A stretch of 36,168 nucleotides of DNA from Cupriavidus lacunae (GCF_003353055.1 NZ_QKWJ01000074.1:1-36168); one strand, 5' to 3'; shown: positions 7,281 to 15,470, counted from the stretch's first letter. Numbers and translations are program-made. Notes: generated from the sequence alone by a model not told the origin.

Positions 7281-9242
7281 ATGCATTTATTTGACCATTC
7301 CGACATGACCCAGCACGACATTCGTGCGGAGCAAGCTATTGCCTCCGCGACCGACGCTTCGATCACTTCCGACGCTGCCCAGAGCCCGCTCGACAAGCTC
7401 GACGCCATGCTCAACCCCAGCCCGGCAGTGGAAGCCCCGGCCGTGGAAAGCGGTTTCGCGACGCTTGGCCTCGATGCGGCCATCCTGCGCGCCCTCTCCG
7501 AACTGAACTACAACACGCCCACGCCGGTGCAGGCCCAGGCCATCCCGGCCTTCCTGGCCGGCCGCGACCTGCTGGTCTCGAGCCAGACCGGCTCGGGCAA
7601 GACCGCGGCGTTCATGCTGCCCGCGATCCAGCGCATCAGCGAAATGCCGGCGCCGCAGCGCTCGACCGAACCCGCCAAACGCATGAAGGGCAAGCGCCCC
7701 CGTCCGTCGCCGGCGCAGCCCGCACTGCTGGTGCTGACCCCGACGCGCGAACTGGCCCTGCAGGTGACCGAAGCCGCCGCCAAGTACGGCCGCAACCTGC
7801 GCCGCATCGTCTGCGCCAGCATCCTGGGCGGCATGCCCTACCCCAAGCAGCTGGCCGCGCTGGCCAAGATGCCTGACATCCTGGTGGCCACGCCGGGCCG
7901 CCTGCTCGACCATATCGACGCCGGCCGCATCGACCTGTCGGCGCTGCAGATGCTGGTGTTCGATGAAGCCGACCGCATGCTCGACATGGGCTTTGCCGAC
8001 GACATCGACGCCATCGTCAACGCCACCCCGGCCACGCGCCAGACGCTGATGTTCTCGGCCACGCTGGATGCCCGCATCGCCCAACTGGCCTCGCGCCAGC
8101 TGCGCGACCCGCAGCGCATCGAGATCGCCGCGGCCCGCGCCGACCAGAGCCATATCGAGCAGCGCCTGCACTTCACCGACGACATGTCGCACAAGGAGCG
8201 CCTGCTGGACCACCTGCTGCGCGACGCAACGCTCAAGCAGGCCATCGTCTTCACCGCGACCAAGCGCGATGCCGATTCGCTGGCCGAGCGCCTGTCCGAC
8301 ACCGGCTTCTCCGCCGGCGCGCTGCACGGCGACATGACCCAGGGCGCGCGCAACCGCACCCTGACCGCCCTGCGCCGCGGCAACCTGCGCGTGCTGGTGG
8401 CCACCGACGTGGCTGCGCGCGGCATCGACGTGCCCGATATCACCCACGTGGTGAACTTCGACCTGCCCAAGCAGGCCGAGGACTACGTGCACCGCATCGG
8501 CCGTACCGGCCGCGCCGGCCGCTCGGGCACCGCCATCAACCTGGTGAACCACAACGACATGTTCCAGTGGAAGCGCATCGAGCGCTTCACCAACCAGCGC
8601 ATCGACGCTTCGGTGATCGAGGGCCTGGAGCCGCGCCGCTCGCCCAAGCCGCGTTCGAACTTCGGCGGCAAGCCGGGCGGCGGCCGCGGTGACTTCCGCG
8701 GCAATGGCGGCGGCTACCGTGGCGGCGAACGCAACTTCGGCGATCGCAAGTTCGGCGGCGGCGAAAACCGCACCGGCTTCGGCGAGCGCAAGTTCAGCGG
8801 CGAGAGCCGTGGCTTCGGCACCCGCCCGGAAGGCGCGCGCCCGTTTGGTGACGACAACCGCGGCGGCTTCGGCAACCGTGAAGGCGGGTTCGGCAACCGT
8901 GAAGGCGGCTACCGTGGCCAGGGCGGCCAGGGCACCGGCTACCGTGGCGCCAACGACGGCGCACGTGGTTTCGGCAACCGCGAAGGCGGCCGCACGTTCG
9001 GCGACGACAACCGCGGCGGCTTCGGCAACCGCGACGGCGCCGCGCGCAGCTTCGGCGACAGCAACCGCGGCACCGGCGATGCCAACCGTGGCACCGGCGG
9101 CGGCTACCGTGGCAACGGCGAAGGCCGCAGCTTCGGCAACCGCGATGGCAACCGTGACGGCAACCGCGGCTTTGGCGGCGGCTTCGGCGGCAATGGCGGC
9201 GGCAACGGCAACCGCAACAGCCGCTCGCGCTACGAGCGTTGA
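7281..9242 (+). CDS. rhlE: DEAD-box ATP-dependent RNA helicase, RhlE type, with long RGG tail
   Basis: An ATP-dependent RNA helicase of about 653 residues acting in ribosome assembly or mRNA turnover. The core shows the Q motif (TPTPVQAQAIP), motif I SQTGSGKT, PTRELALQ, TPGR, motif II DEAD, SAT, ARGID and HRIGRTGR. After the core come about 195 residues of Gly/Arg/Asn/Phe repeats (FGNREGG, GYRG and RSFG units), an RGG-type tail likely to bind RNA and favour condensates. The start is uncertain: ATG 7281 has GGGGTG close upstream, ATG 7305 is also possible and a GTG lies at 7194. It is preceded by a leader of about 350 nt and followed by a terminator at 9280-9303. A second RhlE-like helicase lies at 26810-28315. 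Confidence 0.92.
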   Translation: MHLFDHSDMTQHDIRAEQAIASATDASITSDAAQSPLDKLDAMLNPSPAVEAPAVESGFATLGLDAAILRALSELNYNTPTPVQAQAIPAFLAGRDLLVSSQTGSGKTAAFMLPAIQRISEMPAPQRSTEPAKRMKGKRPRPSPAQPALLVLTPTRELALQVTEAAAKYGRNLRRIVCASILGGMPYPKQLAALAKMPDILVATPGRLLDHIDAGRIDLSALQMLVFDEADRMLDMGFADDIDAIVNATPATRQTLMFSATLDARIAQLASRQLRDPQRIEIAAARADQSHIEQRLHFTDDMSHKERLLDHLLRDATLKQAIVFTATKRDADSLAERLSDTGFSAGALHGDMTQGARNRTLTALRRGNLRVLVATDVAARGIDVPDITHVVNFDLPKQAEDYVHRIGRTGRAGRSGTAINLVNHNDMFQWKRIERFTNQRIDASVIEGLEPRRSPKPRSNFGGKPGGGRGDFRGNGGGYRGGERNFGDRKFGGGENRTGFGERKFSGESRGFGTRPEGARPFGDDNRGGFGNREGGFGNREGGYRGQGGQGTGYRGANDGARGFGNREGGRTFGDDNRGGFGNRDGAARSFGDSNRGTGDANRGTGGGYRGNGEGRSFGNRDGNRDGNRGFGGGFGGNGGGNGNRNSRSRYER

Positions 9243-9279
9243 TCGGATGGTGCGCTAAGCGCACCTGCCAGGCAGAAGA

Positions 9280-9303
9280 AAGGGCACCCTCGGGTGCCCT
9301 TTT
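9280..9303. terminator. Terminator between the helicase and EgtB-like genes
   Basis: AAGGGCACCC (9280-9289), loop TC, GGGTGCCCTT (9292-9301), then TT. It sits between two converging genes and has pyrimidine-rich tails on both strands. Confidence 0.8.
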
Positions 9304-9340
9304 CCGTTGCTGCGCGTGGTTGCGCGTTGCGTACAGCCCG

Positions 9341-10597
9341 CTACAGCGCGCAGGTGCGAAAACCGATAAAGGACAGGTCGTCCTCCGGCAGCAGCGCCCA
9401 GCGTGCCCGCACATGCCGCAGCCGCACCGGGCTGGCGAACGAAACGCCGCGCACCGACTGGTGCGTGCCGAAGCGGCCGACCATCTCGCCGTCGGATGGC
9501 GTGGCAGCAAATCCCGCATAGGGCTCGTAGGGCGTGGCAGTCCACTCGCGCAGCGCGCCCCACTGCAGGCCACGGTTCTGCGTCGCGGCGAGTTCCCATT
9601 CCGATTCCGCCGGCAGGCGCCGCCCTGCCCACACGCACCACGCCTGCGCCTCGTACAGCGTGACGTGGCGCACTGCCTCCTCCGGATTGAGCGTGCGCAG
9701 AGTGCCGAAGCGCTCCACCATCCAGGCGCGCGATTCCGGATGCCGCGACCAGTAGCGCGGCGCCGACCGTTCCTGCGTCATCAGCCACTGGCGCCCCGCC
9801 GACGACCACCACGCCGGGTGCTCGTAGCCGCCGTCTTCGACGAACTCCAGGAACTGCGCGTTACTGACCGGCGCCATATCCATTTCAAAAGCGGGAACGT
9901 AGGTGGGCTGGGGCGGCAACTCATCCGGCCAGGCAAAGCCGTCGGGATCGCTCCAGCCGAGCGTGAAACGTCCGCCCGGGAAATGCAGCGTGCCACCATG
10001 CCCTGCCGGCTGCACCGGGCCGGCCCCGATGGCCTCTGTCGGCGCCATGCTCAGCGCCTGCAACAGCGCGGCCACGCCTTCGCCCTGCGCATCCTCGTGC
10101 AGCAGCGCGCGGCGGTACGGGTACAGGGTGAGGTCGCTGTCGTCGGGCAGCAGTGCGATCCGGCGCAGCACGCCGTCGAGCACGCCGGCGGCATAGCGCT
10201 TGACCACCGCCACGTCCGGCAGCGTGACATCCCAGCGCTCATCCGGGCCGATACGGTCCGGGTCGAACCATTCGTCGGCGCCGTCCAGCAGCGAGGGCTC
10301 GGAGGCCACCGGCACCGGCACGCCGCCGCGATCGACCTGGCGCACGCCGCGCAGGCACCACCACTCCGCATGCCAGGCCACATGCCCGAGCGTCCACAGC
10401 GGCGGATCGGCATCGTACTGGCGCGGCACGTCCCACGCGCGGCGCGTCTGCCCGAAAGGCGCCAGCCACGCCAGCGTGCGGTTGCGCGCGTCGACCAGCG
10501 CCTGCGCCAGCCCTTCGCGCGGCAACCGCCGCGGATCTGACCACGTCGCCTTGCCGCCGGTGAAATAGAGATCGGGAAGCATGGGAAAGCCGCTCAT
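9341..10597 (-). CDS. EgtB/SenA-family non-heme iron enzyme (ergothioneine or selenoneine synthase)
   Basis: A 418-residue protein with a DinB_2-like N-terminal half and an FGE-sulfatase fold C-terminal half (about 200-417: FPGGRFTLG, EMDMAPVSNAQFLEF, RLPAESEWELAA, ending FIGFRTCAL). Family members join a sulfur or selenium donor to hercynine using Fe(II) and O2. Iron-ligand positions: GHVAWHAE (H72, H76) and HEDAQGE, where the usual HxxxH has become H167-xxx-Q171. It lies downstream of an EgtD-type hercynine-forming methyltransferase on the same strand, so it belongs to this pathway. EgtB and SenA cannot be told apart safely by eye; SenB and SenC are not in the window. The start is uncertain (10597 or 10582); the frame is open to 10660 but begins there with GTG. 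Confidence 0.82.
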   Translation of the reverse strand: MSGFPMLPDLYFTGGKATWSDPRRLPREGLAQALVDARNRTLAWLAPFGQTRRAWDVPRQYDADPPLWTLGHVAWHAEWWCLRGVRQVDRGGVPVPVASEPSLLDGADEWFDPDRIGPDERWDVTLPDVAVVKRYAAGVLDGVLRRIALLPDDSDLTLYPYRRALLHEDAQGEGVAALLQALSMAPTEAIGAGPVQPAGHGGTLHFPGGRFTLGWSDPDGFAWPDELPPQPTYVPAFEMDMAPVSNAQFLEFVEDGGYEHPAWWSSAGRQWLMTQERSAPRYWSRHPESRAWMVERFGTLRTLNPEEAVRHVTLYEAQAWCVWAGRRLPAESEWELAATQNRGLQWGALREWTATPYEPYAGFAATPSDGEMVGRFGTHQSVRGVSFASPVRLRHVRARWALLPEDDLSFIGFRTCAL

Positions 10598-10647
10598 CGG
10601 GATGGATTGCGCAGGGAGTGAACAGTGGACAGGCAATGATCGAAGCA

Positions 10648-10690
10648 GGCCGATAGCCACGGCGCGCCAGGCCCGCCGTGGCTATCGGCC
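10648..10690. promoter_or_regulatory. Perfect 17-bp inverted repeat between the egtD- and egtB-type genes
   Basis: Arms 10648-10664 (GGCCGATAGCCACGGCG) and 10674-10690 are exact reverse complements around a 9-nt loop. There is no T-run on either side, so this is not a classical terminator. It lies within the probable two-gene transcript and may affect mRNA processing or relative expression. Confidence 0.6.
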
Positions 10691-10737
10691 ATTATGACAC
10701 TACCTGCCAACCCTGCCGGGCGCGCCCCGGCACAGCA

Positions 10738-11832
10738 TCAGCCGCGCGCGTGGAATACGGCGAACCATCCGCGCGGATCGGTCCAGTACACCGGATCGTC
10801 AAAGCCGGCGGCTTCCAGCAGCAGCGCGAAGTCCTCCGGGCGGTATTTGTACGAATCCTCGGTATGGATCCGGTCGCCGGCGGCAAACTCGCGCGCCCCG
10901 CCCTCCCACTGCACGCGCACCTCGCGGCAGGCCTGCAGGTGCATCTGGATGCGCGAGGCCTCGCGGTCGAAGCTCGCCACATGGTGCCAGTCGCCCAGCG
11001 CGAAGTCCGTGCCGACGATGCGGTTCACGTTGCGCAGCACGTTGCGGTTGAACGCGGCGGTCACGCCCAGCGCGTCGTCATAGGCCGATACCAGCGTGGC
11101 CTCGTCCTTGTGCAGGTCCACGCCGATCAGCACGCCGTCTCCGCGCCCGGCCGCGCCGCGCATGCGCTGCAGCAGCGCCAGCGCCTCGATCGGGGCGAAA
11201 TTGCCGATGCTCGAGCCCGGATAGAAGAACAGGCGCCTGCCACGCCTGACGTTGAAAGGCAGGTCGAACGGCGCGCACAGGTCGGCGCCCAGGCCCAGCA
11301 TCGGGATCTCGGGATGCTGCTGCTGCAGCGCCGACAGCGTCGCGCGCAGGAACTCGACCGAGATATCCAGCGCCACGTACTGCGCCGGACGCAGGCTGCC
11401 GAACAGCCCCGCGGCCTTCTCGCAGTTGCCCGCGCCCAGGTCCACCAGCACGCAGCCACTGCCCGCACGCGCCGCAATGGCGGGCCCCGCGCTGGCAAAG
11501 ATCGCGGCCTCGGTGCGGGTGGGGTAGTACTCGGGCAGGTCGGTGATGGCCTCGAACAGGCGTGAGCCCAGCACGTCGTAGAAGAACTTGGGACTGATGG
11601 CAGCCTGCCCGGCGCGCAGCCCGGCCAGCACCTGCTCGCGCAGCGCGCCGCTGTCTTCGCGGTATTGCTGCACGAATTCCGGCTGCGGCGGCCGGTGCGG
11701 GCGGCCGTTGGCCAGCGCGACCAGCGCCGGCGGCGCGGCGGCATGACCGTTATGGTGGTTAAGAGGCGGGAGAGGTGTCTGCGGGGCTTTGTTCTGTGGA
11801 GGCGTGTTCGGCGGATTCGGGACAGCCGGCAT
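10738..11832 (-). CDS. egtD: L-histidine N-alpha-methyltransferase (EgtD)
   Basis: A SAM-dependent enzyme that trimethylates histidine to hercynine, the first step towards ergothioneine or selenoneine. The protein has 364 residues. The first 45 or so are a Pro/Ala/Asn-rich extension; then comes the EgtD domain, with PKFFYDVLGSRLFEAITDLP (81-100), YYPTRTE, SAM motif DLGAGNCEKA (131-140), FFYPGSSIGNF and GVDLHKD. AAGGAAACAAC precedes the ATG. The EgtB/SenA-like gene follows on the same strand after about 140 bp containing a long hairpin. The family is clear; whether the end product contains S or Se depends on the partner. Confidence 0.93.
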   Translation of the reverse strand: MPAVPNPPNTPPQNKAPQTPLPPLNHHNGHAAAPPALVALANGRPHRPPQPEFVQQYREDSGALREQVLAGLRAGQAAISPKFFYDVLGSRLFEAITDLPEYYPTRTEAAIFASAGPAIAARAGSGCVLVDLGAGNCEKAAGLFGSLRPAQYVALDISVEFLRATLSALQQQHPEIPMLGLGADLCAPFDLPFNVRRGRRLFFYPGSSIGNFAPIEALALLQRMRGAAGRGDGVLIGVDLHKDEATLVSAYDDALGVTAAFNRNVLRNVNRIVGTDFALGDWHHVASFDREASRIQMHLQACREVRVQWEGGAREFAAGDRIHTEDSYKYRPEDFALLLEAAGFDDPVYWTDPRGWFAVFHARG

Positions 11833-12118
11833 GTTGTTTCCTTGTGTGGTCGCAAATGGTCACTGCGTCACTGCGTATTCCCCAAGGCCGCGCTTGCATG
11901 TCGTGCGCGCCGGTCTCCGCAACGCATTCCTGTGCCGTCCGGGACGCATCGGGCGGAGCCGAATTTCAAGGATAGGCCGATCCGGCGGATCGCGCAGCGT
12001 CCAATGGCCATATGGACGGCATACGGACGGCATGGGCGACGCACACAAGCCGAGTTCGTCACTTATATTTTCTTGAGTCAGTATCTTTCCTGATGAGGCA
12101 TGTCCCTTGCAGTTCGTC
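11833..12118. other. Divergent region between egtD and the manganese-riboswitch transcript
   Basis: No gene is supported. Short frames here show no domain or ribosome site. It should carry the egtD promoter on the minus strand, but I could not pick a convincing pair of boxes. Confidence 0.4.
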
Positions 12119-12124
12119 TATAAT
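12119..12124 (+). promoter_or_regulatory. -10 box (TATAAT) of the riboswitch-terC transcript
   Basis: A perfect -10 hexamer about 35 bp upstream of the riboswitch. There is no good -35 at 17-bp spacing. Confidence 0.5.
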
Positions 12125-12158
12125 CTGCCCCAGCGTGGCCCTGAACGGGTCGCGTCCC

Positions 12159-12278
12159 TCAAAGGGGAGTAGCTCCGGGGCCATGCCCTTAGCACAATCG
12201 TCATTCCGGGACCCGTGTCCCCGGTTGTGCTGACCGTCGGTGCGCATACCGCGCCTGTGGTCGAGCAAGACCTTTGCA
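12159..12278 (+). ncRNA. yybP-ykoY manganese riboswitch
   Basis: It has the family's conserved ends: CAAAGGGGAGTAGCTC at the 5' side (from 12160) and GAGCAAGACCTTTGC at the 3' side (12263-12277). CAAAGG pairs with CCTTTG to close P1. It lies directly upstream of a TerC-family gene, a classical target. This RNA class senses Mn2+ and turns on Mn efflux or homeostasis genes. An alternative hairpin follows: CCTTTGCAACC (12271-12281) can pair with GGTTTGCAAAGG (12292-12303), competing with P1. No T-run follows, so control may be translational or Rho-dependent. Confidence 0.9.
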
Positions 12279-12383
12279 ACCTGGTTCTCATGGTTTGCAA
12301 AGGCGGCCCCCACCCTCCCATGCTCCGTGAATCCAGGCGAACCCAACGCGCGCTTGCGCCGATTCGTACCCTGAGGAGAGTTC

Positions 12384-13085
12384 ATGGAGTGGTTTACCGA
12401 TCTGTTCACGATGCAGTTCCTGACGGCACTGCTGTCCATCGTCGTCATTGACCTGGTGCTGGCCGGCGACAATGCCATCGTGATCGCCCTGGCGGCGCGC
12501 AACCTGCCTCCACATCTGCAAAAGAAGGCCATTATCTGGGGGACTGTCGGTGCCGTGCTGGTCCGCTCGGCCATGACGATCGGCGTGGTCTGGCTGCTGA
12601 AGATCCCGGGGCTGATGCTGGTCGGCGGCCTGGCGCTGGTGTGGATTGCCTACAAGCTGCTGTCCGACGAAGGCGACGGCGAGGGGCACGGCTCGGGCGC
12701 CTCGACCCTGTGGGGCGCGATGAAGACCATCATCATCGCCGACGCGGTGATGGGCGTGGACAACGTGCTGGCCGTGGCCGGCGCCGCCCACGGCAGCTTC
12801 CTGCTGGTGGTGCTGGGGCTCCTGATCAGCATCCCCATCGTGGTGTGGGGCTCGAGCCTGGTGCTCAAGCTGATGGGCCGCTTCCCGGTCATCATCTATC
12901 TGGGCGCGGGCGTGCTGGCGTTCACGGCAGTCAAGATGATCGTGCACGAGCCGATGGTCAAGGCGTTCTTCGAAGCCAACCCGGTAATCAACTGGGGCCT
13001 GTACGTGCTGATCGTCGGCGGCGTGCTGAGCGCCGGCTACCTCGTGCAGAAGCGCCGCGTGCAGCAGCCGGCCGCCAGCCACTAA
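12384..13085 (+). CDS. TerC/YjbE-family integral membrane protein, likely Mn2+ exporter
   Basis: A 233-residue membrane protein with about seven hydrophobic segments and the TerC acidic motifs: VIDLVLAGDNA (residues 21-31) and ADAVMGVDNVL. TerC-family proteins under this riboswitch have been tied to manganese efflux and metal loading of exported enzymes. Here the role is assigned by family plus the upstream yybP-ykoY element. GAGGAGAG precedes the ATG. The gene stands alone and ends with a terminator at 13137-13164. Export of Mn2+ is inference; tellurite resistance, after which the family is named, is less likely. Confidence 0.9.
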   Translation: MEWFTDLFTMQFLTALLSIVVIDLVLAGDNAIVIALAARNLPPHLQKKAIIWGTVGAVLVRSAMTIGVVWLLKIPGLMLVGGLALVWIAYKLLSDEGDGEGHGSGASTLWGAMKTIIIADAVMGVDNVLAVAGAAHGSFLLVVLGLLISIPIVVWGSSLVLKLMGRFPVIIYLGAGVLAFTAVKMIVHEPMVKAFFEANPVINWGLYVLIVGGVLSAGYLVQKRRVQQPAASH

Positions 13086-13136
13086 GGCTGCAAGCCGTGC
13101 CAGGCATGGCCGGGGCAGCCGCCCCGGCCGGCCGGA

Positions 13137-13170
13137 GAAGGGCGACCCGGAGGGGTCGCCCTTCTTGCTT
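13137..13170 (+). terminator. Terminator after the TerC-family gene
   Basis: GAAGGGCGACCC (13137-13148), a 4-nt loop, GGGTCGCCCTTC (13153-13164), then TTGCTTT. Confidence 0.85.
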
Positions 13171-13230
13171 TAAAATGCCAGCTTTGCGGGTCCAGCACCC
13201 GCGTCACTTCTCCCATCCCGCCCCGCGCCG

Positions 13231-14025
13231 ATGAAACAGTATCTCGACTTCATGCGCCATGTGTACGAGCATGGCACCGACAAGGCCGACCGCACCGGCA
13301 CCGGCACGCGCTCGGTGTTCGGCTACCAGATGCGTTTCGACCTGCGCGAAGGCTTCCCGGTGGTCACCACCAAGAAGCTGCACCTGAAGTCGATCATCTA
13401 TGAGCTGCTGTGGTTCCTGCAGGGCTCGACCAATGTGCGCTGGCTGCAGGAGCACGGCGTCACCATCTGGGACGAGTGGGCCGACGAGAACGGCGAACTG
13501 GGCCCGGTCTACGGCTCGCAGTGGCGCTCGTGGCCCGCGCCGGACGGCCGCCATATCGACCAGATCACCGACTTGGTGGCGCAGATCCGCGCCAATCCGG
13601 ATTCGCGCCGCCTGATCGTGTCGGCCTGGAACGTGGCCGACATCCCGCGCATGAAGCTGCCCCCCTGCCACGCGTTCTTCCAGTTCTACGTGGCCGACGG
13701 CCGGCTGTCGTGCCAGCTCTACCAGCGCAGCGCCGATATCTTCCTGGGCGTGCCGTTCAATATCGCCAGCTATGCGCTGCTGACCCACATGATGGCGCAG
13801 CAGACCGGGCTGGAAGTGGGCGACTTCGTCTGGACCGGCGGCGACTGCCATCTGTACAACAACCATTTCGAGCAGGTGCAGACTCAGCTCGCGCGCGAGC
13901 CGCTGGCGCTGCCGCAGCTGAAGATCCTGCGCAAGCCCGACAGCATCTTCGACTACCGCTACGAAGACTTCGAACTGGCCGGCTACCAGTCGCACGCCGC
14001 CATCAAGGCACCGGTGGCCGTATGA
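13231..14025 (+). CDS. thyA: Thymidylate synthase
   Basis: It methylates dUMP to dTMP using methylene-tetrahydrofolate. The 264-residue length and register are those of E. coli ThyA, with catalytic Cys146 in LPPCHAFFQF. Also visible: RTGTGTRSVFG (folate/phosphate loop), GELGPVYGSQWR, SRRLIVSAWN, QRSADIFLGVPFN and the terminal IKAPVAV. It overlaps folA by the tetranucleotide ATGA (14022-14025), so the two are translationally coupled. The pairing makes sense because ThyA yields dihydrofolate and FolA regenerates tetrahydrofolate. Confidence 0.98.
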   Translation: MKQYLDFMRHVYEHGTDKADRTGTGTRSVFGYQMRFDLREGFPVVTTKKLHLKSIIYELLWFLQGSTNVRWLQEHGVTIWDEWADENGELGPVYGSQWRSWPAPDGRHIDQITDLVAQIRANPDSRRLIVSAWNVADIPRMKLPPCHAFFQFYVADGRLSCQLYQRSADIFLGVPFNIASYALLTHMMAQQTGLEVGDFVWTGGDCHLYNNHFEQVQTQLAREPLALPQLKILRKPDSIFDYRYEDFELAGYQSHAAIKAPVAV

Positions 14026-14522
14026 CACTGCTGACACTGGTTGTTGCCCGTGCCCGCAACGGCACCATCGGCCGCGACAACACGCTGCCGTGGCGCCTGC
14101 CGGAAGACCTTGCGCACTTCAAGCGCACCACCATGGGCGCGCCCGTGATCATGGGCCGCAAGACCTGGGAATCGATTGGCCGCCCGCTGCCGGGGCGCCG
14201 CAATATCGTGGTCAGCCGCAACCCGGACCTGCGTATCGAGGGCGCCGAGGTGGCGGCCTCGCTGGAAGACGCGCAACTGCTGTGCGTGGGCGTCGACCAG
14301 ATCTTCCTGATCGGCGGCGCGCAGCTCTATGCCGAGGCCATGCCGTGCGCGGACCGGCTGGTGGTGACAGAGATCGACGCGGATGTGGAAGGCGATGCCT
14401 TCTTCCCGGCGATCGACCGCGCGCAGTGGCTGGAAACCGCGCGCGAGACGCATCATTCGGAAGCGAACGGGTTTGACTATGCCTTCGTCACGTATGAGCG
14501 GCCGCCGTCTGAGGAATCGTAA
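14022..14522 (+). CDS. folA: Dihydrofolate reductase
   Basis: It reduces dihydrofolate to tetrahydrofolate with NADPH; it is cytosolic and the target of trimethoprim. The 166-residue protein shows the family blocks NGTIGRDNTLPWRLPEDLAHFK, PVIMGRKTWESIGRPLPGR, NIVVSRN, IFLIGGAQLY and VTEIDADVEGDAFFP. The start codon overlaps the thyA stop (ATGA). It is followed by a large palindromic element that separates it from the converging pmbA gene. Confidence 0.97.
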   Translation: MTLLTLVVARARNGTIGRDNTLPWRLPEDLAHFKRTTMGAPVIMGRKTWESIGRPLPGRRNIVVSRNPDLRIEGAEVAASLEDAQLLCVGVDQIFLIGGAQLYAEAMPCADRLVVTEIDADVEGDAFFPAIDRAQWLETARETHHSEANGFDYAFVTYERPPSEES

Positions 14523-14678
14523 GGGTTTTTTGGGGATGGGGGCTTGTTGGCCATGTGGTTGGGTGGCGTGCTTGGCGGGCGTGGGCTGTTTCGCCGGCGT
14601 GGCCGGCGGGGCTTCTTGCTCGTTAGCTTGCTTGGGTATGTAGGTCGGGTTCCCTGTTGTCGTAGGTTTGACCGCCTG

Positions 14679-14729
14679 GTTCCGCCCTGCTGGGCGGGTC
14701 ACTTTTTGTCCGAGCGACAAAAAGTAACC
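14679..14729 (-). repeat. Dispersed palindromic repeat, copy B
   Basis: It reads GGTTCCGCCCTGCTGGGCGG, then the hairpin CACTTTTTGTC/GACAAAAAGT. It is inverted relative to copy A (125-179) and lies in the left arm of the giant inverted repeat. Confidence 0.85.
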
Positions 14730-15278
14730 AAAAAACGCGTCGCCTCTGGCGGCTGGCCACCAATTTGGTGGTGGGGGTGGTTCGGGCGGTGGTGCTTGCC
14801 GTTTTGCGTGGTTGGCCGTTCGACCCAGCTACGCTCCCTGTCCGGTGCCTGCGTCGACGGACTATTGGACGAACCCGACTTTAGGCTATTGGCAGCCTGC
14901 TAAACACGTTATCGGTGGGACGCCTGCGGCTGCGCTGCGCGCACTCAGTATCGTAGGTCGGGTGCCCGGGCACGGAGTGCGTCGCTGCGCTCGCACGGGG
15001 CTGTCGTGATGCCGGGCCAAAAGCGGGGCCAGGAAGTAGGCGGCAGCTCTGCCACGTTAGGGCCGGCGCGAAGCGCAGCCGAAGGCGTCCCACCGACGCG
15101 GCACTTAGCAGGCTGCCAACAGACTAAAGTCGGGTTCGTCCAATAGTCCGTCGATGTGGGCACAGACAGGGTGCGTAGCAGGCCCGAACCACCAACCCCA
15201 TCGAACGGAAATCACCACCGCCCGAACCACCCCCACCGCCAAATTGGTGGCCAGCCGCCAGAGGCGACGCGCTTTTTG

Positions 15279-15329
15279 GTTACTTTTTGTCGCTCGGACA
15301 AAAAGTGACCCGCCCAGCAGGGCGGAACC
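15279..15329 (+). repeat. Dispersed palindromic repeat, copy C
   Basis: Same orientation as copy A: hairpin TACTTTTTGTC-GCTCG-GACAAAAAGTG followed by CCCGCCCAGCAGGGCGGAACC (as two adjoining pieces). It lies in the right arm of the giant inverted repeat. Confidence 0.85.
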
Positions 15330-15470
15330 AGGCGCTTAAACCTACGACAACAGGGAACCCGACCTACATCCCCAAGCTAACGAGCAGGAAGCCCCGCCGG
15401 CCACGCCGGCGAACCAGCCCACGCCCGCCAAGCCCCACAACCAACCCCACTAGCAACAACCCCACCACCC

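Larger units (their letters stand above)
14571..15432. repeat. Giant inverted repeat, two arms of about 370 bp around a loop of about 120 nt
   Basis: The left arm (14571-14942) and right arm (15064-15432) are nearly exact reverse complements by eye, with scattered mismatches. Each arm carries one copy of the dispersed hairpin repeat (14679-14729 and 15279-15329). Matching points include CTTGGCGGGC (14571) with its complement at 15423-15432, and CTATTGGACGAACCCGACTT with its complement near 15130. Weaker matching continues outward to about 14541 and 15462. No transposase is present; short open frames inside are translations of the repeat. It fills the space between converging folA and pmbA. 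Confidence 0.88.

Noticed and set aside
7287..8552. Open frame of 421 codons on the minus strand
   Set aside because: Antisense to the rhlE-type helicase; Val/Gly/His-rich and unlike any protein family.
8860..9130. Regularly spaced short repeats that could suggest a CRISPR-like array
   Set aside because: They are in frame within the helicase and encode Gly-Arg-Asn repeats of uneven spacing.
14812..15163. Two short frames sharing STDYWTNPTL and GGTP-AALRA
   Set aside because: Their similarity comes from the two arms of the palindrome being read in opposite directions; this is translated repeat DNA, not a gene pair.
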